Assembly: GCA_023356515.1 (NCBI GenBank)
Contig: JAKQYG010000120.1
Span: 1 to 9,864 of the forward strand
From: Trichodesmium sp. MAG_R04
GTDB taxonomy: Bacteria; Cyanobacteriota; Cyanobacteriia; Cyanobacteriales; Microcoleaceae
Length of the DNA stretch: 9,864 nucleotides
Direction: 5' to 3'
The notes under the pieces are model-generated. The model did not search any database. It saw only the letters and a list, made by a program, of their open reading frames with translations, and was not told the origin of the DNA. Shown here in pieces: positions 6,356-9,864 of this stretch. Positions within the stretch are counted from its first letter, which is position 1. Every line of letters begins with the position of its first letter. The translations under genes and the position numbers were made by a program.

Positions 6356-6523
6356 GTTAGGACACTTTTTAACCAGGACTTACGCAAATCTGCCTTGAAA
6401 ACGCTATATCCATTGATGGCAAATGGCATTTGCCATCACTGGATATAGTTCCCGTGCGTAAGTCCTGTTAACTTCTTTCATGTCCTAAAAAAACATTGTT
6501 CAGGAATCTAAAAATGTCCTAAC
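6356..6523. mobile_element. 69-bp GTTAGGACA element interrupted by a nested MITE
   Basis: GTTAGGACA (6356-6364) and TGTCCTAAC (6515-6523) form the same perfect 9-bp inverted ends as the element at 2178-2246. Removing the 94-bp inserted MITE and one copy of its 5-bp target duplication leaves 69 bp, equal to the other element. The interior sequence is not closely similar. It is non-coding. Confidence 0.5.
6374..6467. mobile_element. 94-bp MITE with CAGGACTTACGCA ends and TTAAC target duplication
   Basis: Perfect 13-bp terminal inverted repeats, CAGGACTTACGCA (6374-6386) and TGCGTAAGTCCTG (6455-6467), are flanked on both sides by TTAAC (6369-6373 and 6468-6472). The centre is a long near-perfect palindrome: CTATATCCATTGATGGCAAA at about 6403-6422 against its complement up to about 6449. 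The transcript would fold into one long hairpin. There is no coding capacity. It sits inside a GTTAGGACA element, so it arrived later. Confidence 0.85.
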
Positions 6524-6562
6524 CTTAGCACGTAGAGCTATATAGCCTAATATATAGGGGGA

Positions 6563-6677
6563 ATTCGTGATTACTTTACCTCCCTCAAGCCGAAAAGCAG
6601 ATCGCCACAACAGTGATTAATAGACAAGGGAAATATTACGATTAAATAAGTTTTATTCTGTTTTGCTGCTTACTCAT
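6563..6677 (+). repeat. 115-bp dispersed direct repeat, copy 2 (TnpB relic fragment)
   Basis: Matches 1923-2037 at 107 of 115 positions without gaps. It carries the same broken tnpB pieces (IRDYFTSLKPK, EKQIATTVINRQG, REILRLNKFY in different frames). Past 6677 a candidate first zinc knuckle, CLLICGKK, and weak resemblance to copy 1 continue to about 6710. Both copies share the same disrupted reading frame between NKFY and the zinc knuckle. That suggests they descend from an already broken element rather than decaying independently. Confidence 0.85.
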
Positions 6678-6769
6678 CTGTGGGAAGAAGTAATACAGGA
6701 AAAAAATTAAAAATTACTCTAATATACCTAATCTCCCAAGCTTTCCATTGCCCCCTTTATTTTAATTTC

Positions 6770-6859
6770 CGGGACTTACGCAACGGCACTAATTGTAGCG
6801 GCAATATCTTGAAAATGACATTTTTTCATACTATATATAGCAATCCTGCGTAATTCCTG
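6770..6859. mobile_element. 90-bp degenerate MITE, CAGGACTTACGCA family
   Basis: The left end CGGGACTTACGCA (6770-6782) and right end TGCGTAATTCCTG (6847-6859) are the 13-bp ends of the MITE at 6374 with one change each. Flanks ATTTC and ATTTG are a possible decayed 5-bp target duplication. It is non-coding. Confidence 0.6.
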
Positions 6860-6908
6860 ATTTGTTTAAATAAATATCCTGATATATTCTCACTTAACCT
6901 AAATTTTT

Positions 6909-6998
6909 CAGGACTTACGTAGTGGAGCTAGATATGGTGTTTATTTGAGAAATGTTTCATATATTTATACTAGAAATAGTGCCTTTGTGTAAGTTATG
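6909..6998. mobile_element. 90-bp degenerate MITE in inverted orientation to its neighbour
   Basis: The left end is CAGGACTTACGTA (6909-6921) and the right end TGTGTAAGTTATG (6986-6998), the latter with three changes from consensus. Its length equals the element at 6770-6859. The reverse complement of its right part (TTACACAAAGGCACTATTTC) resembles the left part of that neighbour (TTACGCAACGGCACTAATTG), so the two are related copies in opposite orientation. No target duplication remains. Confidence 0.5.
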
Positions 6999-7119
6999 TT
7001 GTTTATACTTTTTAAAATACTGGAACTTCAAAAAAATAGAGAAAAACGACTAAAAGATATACTGGGAAAAGCTTTAACATAAAAAAAAAAGTATAAATTA
7101 CTGAATTAATAAAAATTAA

Positions 7120-7148
7120 TTGACATAATTTTTAGTCAATGCAATAAT
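7120..7148 (+). promoter_or_regulatory. Candidate sigma70-type promoter for purA
   Basis: A perfect -35 TTGACA (7120-7125) and an AATAAT -10 (7143-7148) are spaced by 17 bp. They would start transcription about 28 bp before the purA start codon, after the repeat cluster. Confidence 0.5.
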
Positions 7149-7171
7149 AATTAGTTGTGTTAACTATCCGT

Positions 7172-7177
7172 AGAGGA
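7172..7177 (+). promoter_or_regulatory. Ribosome binding site that sets the TTG start of purA
   Basis: AGAGGA lies 5 bp before the TTG at 7183, and no ATG or GTG gives the conserved N-terminus. The Shine-Dalgarno match therefore fixes the rare TTG as the start. Confidence 0.65.
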
Positions 7178-7182
7178 AACCC

Positions 7183-8505
7183 TTGGCTAACGTAATTGTG
7201 ATAGGCGCCCAATGGGGCGATGAAGGAAAAGGAAAAATTACTGATTTGCTCAGCAAATCAGCAGATGTGGTTGTGCGCTACCAAGGGGGCGTCAATGCCG
7301 GTCATACAATAGTTGTTGAAGGCCAGACATTGAAACTACACTTAATTCCTTCAGGTATCCTTTATCCTGATACTCAGTGTATTATTGGCTCGGGAACAGT
7401 TATAGATCCCAAGATTATCATTGAGGAACTAAAACAAGTAGAGGCTTTAGGTATTTCCACGGCCAAGTTGATGATTTCTGAGGCTGCTCATGTAACAATG
7501 CCTTATCATCAAATGATGGACAAGGCATCGGAGGAACGTCGAGGCAGTCAAAAAATTGGGACTACAGGTAGAGGTATTGGGCCAACTTATGCGGACAAGT
7601 CTGAGCGGACAGGGATTCGGATGATTGATTTGATTAATCCAGATCGATTGAGAGAGCAGATAAATTGGATGGTTAACTATAAAAATGTAATTCTAGAGAA
7701 GCTTTATAACCTATCGCCCTTAGACCCAGACAAAGTGATAAATGAATATTTGAAGTTTGCTGATCGCTTGAGGCCTCATGTTATGGACACGTCTTTGAGT
7801 ATCTACAATGCGATTCAACAGCGGCACAATATTTTGTTTGAGGGAGCCCAAGGTACTCTATTGGATCTAGACCACGGTACTTATCCTTATGTTACTTCCT
7901 CAAATCCAGTAGCTGGAGGTGCTTGCGTTGGTACAGGTATAGGACCCACAATGATTGACCGAGTAATTGGGGTAGCTAAGGCTTATACTACTAGAGTAGG
8001 AGAAGGACCGTTTCCTACAGAAGCTAAAAATGAGATTGGAGAATTGCTGTGCGATCGCGGAGCAGAGTTTGGGACAACTACTGGCCGTAAACGTCGTTGT
8101 GGATGGTTTGATGCAGTAATTGGACGTTATGCAGTGCGAATTAATGGTATGGACTGTATGGCAATTACTAAGTTGGATGTGCTGGATGAGTTGAGAGAAA
8201 TTAAGGTTTGTGTAGCTTATAATATGGAGGGTAAACGTTGCGAAGATCTTCCTAGTAGTTCTATACAATTAGCTAAGTGTAAACCTATTTATAAAACATT
8301 GCCTGGTTGGGAACAATCAACTGTAGATTGTCGAACTTTAGAAGATTTACCACAGAAAGCTTTGGATTATTTGCGGTTTTTAGCAAAACTTATGAATGTG
8401 CCTATTGCTATTGTGTCTCTTGGGGCTAGTCGTCATCAAACTATTGTAGTAGAAGACCCAATTCATGGACCAAAGCGAGGCCTATTATCAAAAAATTGGG
8501 TCTAA
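7183..8505 (+). CDS. purA: Adenylosuccinate synthetase PurA
   Basis: PurA couples GTP hydrolysis to joining IMP and aspartate into adenylosuccinate, the first committed step to AMP. The 440-residue product shows GAQWGDEGKGK (8-18) with catalytic D13, and NAGHT with catalytic H41. TTGRGIGPTYADK (127-139) and FEGAQGTLLDLDHGTYPYVT (219-238) follow, then the loop TTTGRKRRCGWFD (298-310) and TKLD (329-332) for guanine recognition. Translation from the TTG at 7183 begins directly with the conserved ANVIVIGA strand and is supported by an AGAGGA site. The C-terminus after GPKRGLL is SKNWV; from memory, related cyanobacterial proteins continue a few residues further (ALLHPDGTP-like), so the tail is slightly short and altered, perhaps from decay next to the tnpB relic that follows. 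All catalytic motifs are intact, so it should be functional. rplY lies downstream on the same strand. Confidence 0.97.
   Translation: MANVIVIGAQWGDEGKGKITDLLSKSADVVVRYQGGVNAGHTIVVEGQTLKLHLIPSGILYPDTQCIIGSGTVIDPKIIIEELKQVEALGISTAKLMISEAAHVTMPYHQMMDKASEERRGSQKIGTTGRGIGPTYADKSERTGIRMIDLINPDRLREQINWMVNYKNVILEKLYNLSPLDPDKVINEYLKFADRLRPHVMDTSLSIYNAIQQRHNILFEGAQGTLLDLDHGTYPYVTSSNPVAGGACVGTGIGPTMIDRVIGVAKAYTTRVGEGPFPTEAKNEIGELLCDRGAEFGTTTGRKRRCGWFDAVIGRYAVRINGMDCMAITKLDVLDELREIKVCVAYNMEGKRCEDLPSSSIQLAKCKPIYKTLPGWEQSTVDCRTLEDLPQKALDYLRFLAKLMNVPIAIVSLGASRHQTIVVEDPIHGPKRGLLSKNWV
8051..8058. repeat. HIP1 octamer GCGATCGC
   Basis: Second perfect HIP1 site in the window, inside purA. Two sites in about 9.9 kb of AT-rich sequence exceed chance expectation and support a cyanobacterial origin. 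Confidence 0.8.
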
Positions 8506-8568
8506 AACCCCGTCCTTCATGACCGCTTTTCTTGGTTTTGTATATATATTTTTAAGTATTTCTAAAAA

Positions 8569-8850
8569 GGTCCGCCCACATAAGAAACAAAGTAGCTAGG
8601 ACTACACAATAACCTTTTTCATAAGGCGCTAGAAAACCCATATTTGCGAATATGAGTTAGTACTATGTTGTGACCATAATGCTAGTATAAACATCCTGAA
8701 CAAAGGTTTGGACATGGTAGGGCATACCAAGTCTCAAAACCCTTGTGGACAGATGAACCTCTGGATAGCTTAGGAGAATTTGTTCGGTAAGTTAGCTGGG
8801 TTAAGCAAGAATCCTCTGGACGGGGAGTGTCAAATTCTTAATCGTATTTA
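8569..8850 (+). pseudogene. Decayed 3' end of an IS200/IS605-type tnpB with right-end sequence
   Basis: One frame with several stops reads VRPHKKQSS, then KTHIC and DHNASINILNKGLDMVGHT, then KSQNPCGQMNLWIA before a TAG. This is the end of TnpB: the VPPH-type lead-in, a zinc finger that has lost most of its cysteines, and the RuvC-III D-x-N-A-S-I-N-I motif. After the stop, TTAAGCAAGAATCCTCTGGA leads to GGGGAGTGTCAA ending near 8833, resembling the right end and guide-RNA scaffold end of IS605-family elements. It belongs to a different tnpB lineage from the other relics in the window. The 5' two thirds of the gene are missing and the relic begins about 65 bp after purA. It cannot encode an active nuclease. 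Confidence 0.7.
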
Positions 8851-9055
8851 TAAGTGTTTCTGAAATTTTAAACCTTGATTTTTAGATGGTGGTTTATTGT
8901 AATAGTCTCCGATTATACAACCCTTTCCGTTGTTATTAGGTACACCTATGCCGGTAAGATACCCGAAATACATGGTTAGTATGACTTTCTTTTACCAAAC
9001 AATATCTAAAATTTTGGTATAATTAAGTAAGCACATTAAGAGAAAAAAAGTCAAG
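8851..9055. other. Intergenic region upstream of rplY
   Basis: About 200 bp without a gene. Apart from the TATAAT element near rplY, nothing was recognised; the left half may be sequence that flanked the inserted tnpB element. Confidence 0.3.
9018..9023 (+). promoter_or_regulatory. Candidate -10 element for rplY
   Basis: Perfect TATAAT about 33 bp before the rplY ATG. No good -35 lies at 16-18 bp; the closest, TTTACC/TTACCA at 8991-8997, is too far. Treat it as a -10 match only. Confidence 0.35.
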
Positions 9056-9370
9056 ATGGAAGTTACAGTAGAATGTCAAAAAAGACCATTAGGTAGCAAA
9101 ACTAAAGCCTTACGAAGAGAGGGATTGATTCCTGCAGTCTTGTATGGTCATCAGGTTACAGAGTCAGTTTCATTAACAATTGATGTTAAGAAAGCGCAGC
9201 AGTTGTTGAAAAATGCTTCTGCTAACAAGACTATCATTGACCTTAAAGTTCCTGAGATTTCCTGGAATGGCAAAACTATTCTGAAAGAAGTTCAATATCA
9301 TCCCTATAAACCTGAAATTTATCACCTGAGCTTTTTCTCCGTCAGTGATCGTGGAAGTATTGATGCATAA
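9056..9370 (+). CDS. rplY: 50S ribosomal protein bL25
   Basis: bL25 binds 5S rRNA (loop E) in the central protuberance of the 50S subunit. The 104-residue product has the family opening ECQKRPLGSKTKALRREGLIPAVLYG (split here by conserved basic positions at K8, R21 and R22). This is followed by a beta-rich core with NKTIIDLKV (residues 57-65) and ends with the KEVQYHPYKPEIYHLSFF segment typical of the rRNA-binding domain. It is the short form lacking the C-terminal TL5/CTC domain, as in other cyanobacteria. The ATG at 9056 is the natural start; the upstream AAGAGAAAAAAAG is only a weak Shine-Dalgarno. The gene follows purA on the same strand but is separated by about 550 bp of transposon relic, so co-transcription looks doubtful. 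Confidence 0.93.
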   Translation: MEVTVECQKRPLGSKTKALRREGLIPAVLYGHQVTESVSLTIDVKKAQQLLKNASANKTIIDLKVPEISWNGKTILKEVQYHPYKPEIYHLSFFSVSDRGSIDA

Positions 9371-9402
9371 TCAGGATTTACCCATAACTACCATATTATA
9401 TT

Positions 9403-9428
9403 AGGAGGTTAACAACTGTTAACCTCCT
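9403..9428. terminator. Perfect 12-bp inverted repeat after rplY, possible terminator
   Basis: AGGAGGTTAACA and TGTTAACCTCCT form perfect 12-bp arms around a 2-bp centre, 33 bp after the rplY stop. There is no T-run on either side (GCAAATG follows), so termination would be atypical. It may instead be a short palindromic repeat. Confidence 0.4.
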
Positions 9429-9864
9429 GCAAATGATCTATAGTTTCATATCTCAAGGAGTGGAGTCTTATTAAGAAACCGGGTTTATCGGATACAGATA
9501 TTAGCATGGTAGGGGATCTGTAGCTGAATTCAGAACTTAAGTTTACAGTACGAACTCAATTTGAGAGGTGTGAGAATATCAGTACTAATAATGATGACTG
9601 GTATAAAATAAAATAAAATAGGTTTCTATGTTTTATTTATACTAATACCACCCGATTATCGATTTATAGATATGCGTGTTTTAGGGACTTGATTATCAAG
9701 TCCCTATAATTAGCTTTTTCCAGAGAAACTATACAATTTAGTACCTTTACCTGAAGTTGGAGACTTCAAATACCGAATTTTCTCTATTTGTGACTTAATT
9801 TTATACACAAATGCTCACGGGGTGACAAGTAAGCTTAAGGGTAAATATAGTAATAATTTGAGAC
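9429..9864. other. Gene-free region with AT-rich simple repeats
   Basis: About 435 bp with no coding frame recognised on either strand. Contents are an AAGAAACCGGGTTT motif near 9473-9486, a short AAAAT triple tandem at about 9606-9619, a complementary TTTTATTTATAC at about 9630-9641 (weak hairpin), and the inverted repeat at 9682-9706. No tRNA was seen. It is probably decayed intergenic DNA. Confidence 0.4.
9682..9706. repeat. Perfect inverted repeat TAGGGACTTGAT
   Basis: TAGGGACTTGAT and ATCAAGTCCCTA are perfect 12-bp arms around a single T. TAATTAGCTTTTT follows, so on the plus strand it could act as a terminator, but no gene precedes it closely. The GGGACTT core resembles the ends of the MITE family in this window, perhaps by chance. 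Confidence 0.5.

Noticed and set aside
6228..7182. CRISPR array in the repeat-rich region upstream of purA
   Set aside because: Repeats are dispersed, of different lengths, and end in inverted repeats. There is no regular repeat-spacer pattern and no cas gene.
7900..8268. Minus-strand 122-residue open frame inside purA
   Set aside because: It is antisense to the well-conserved core of PurA; Ser/Thr/Tyr-rich composition is typical of a shadow frame.
9371..9864. tRNA or small RNA gene in the 3' gene-free region
   Set aside because: No cloverleaf, T-loop GTTCRA motif or convincing promoter-terminator pair was found; only isolated inverted repeats.

Overview
The window looks like chromosome from a filamentous (Nostocales-type) cyanobacterium with a decaying, repeat-rich genome. 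The evidence is an NDH-1 ndhH gene of cyanobacterial/plastid type, cyanobacterial-style purA and short rplY, two HIP1 octamers (GCGATCGC), AT-rich composition, and intergenic DNA crowded with dead transposon pieces and small inverted-repeat elements. A host-associated or otherwise eroding genome such as Trichormus (Nostoc) azollae would fit, but the species is inference only.

Layout. (1) 1-207, minus strand: the 5' end of a group II intron, beginning 33 nt downstream of the rsmH stop codon and running off the window. (2) 241-1098, minus: rsmH, 16S rRNA m4C1402 methyltransferase. (3) 1123-2400: about 1.3 kb without an intact gene. It holds a 5'-truncated, frameshifted TnpB-like relic, a second unrelated TnpB relic with a decayed zinc finger, a 69-bp TTAGGACA element, and the leader of ndhH. 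(4) 2432-3616, plus: ndhH. (5) 3860-5047, plus: a MidA/NDUFAF7-type methyltransferase. A strong intrinsic-terminator hairpin lies between the two, inside the N-terminal extension that the longest possible reading frame would give the methyltransferase. (6) 5181-6227, minus: an adenosine-deaminase family amidohydrolase. (7) 6228-7182: a MITE and relic graveyard with a 94-bp MITE nested in another small element, a second copy of the TnpB relic from region 3, and two 90-bp degenerate MITEs. (8) 7183-8505, plus: purA from a TTG start. (9) 8569-8850: a decayed 3' end of another tnpB ending in an IS200/IS605-like right end. (10) 9056-9370, plus: rplY (bL25). (11) 9371-9864: no gene, but two perfect 12-bp-arm inverted repeats.

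How the genes relate. These are housekeeping genes: ribosome maturation and structure (rsmH, rplY), photosynthetic/respiratory complex I (ndhH), and purine metabolism (purA makes adenylosuccinate; the deaminase-family enzyme may act on adenosine or a related purine). The most interesting functional link is ndhH followed by a MidA/NDUFAF7 homologue. In human mitochondria NDUFAF7 methylates an arginine of NDUFS2, the NdhH homologue, and the equivalent arginine (R49) is present here. No complete mobile element, defence system or novel operon was found; the novelty lies in the layered non-autonomous elements and the ndhH-methyltransferase pairing.
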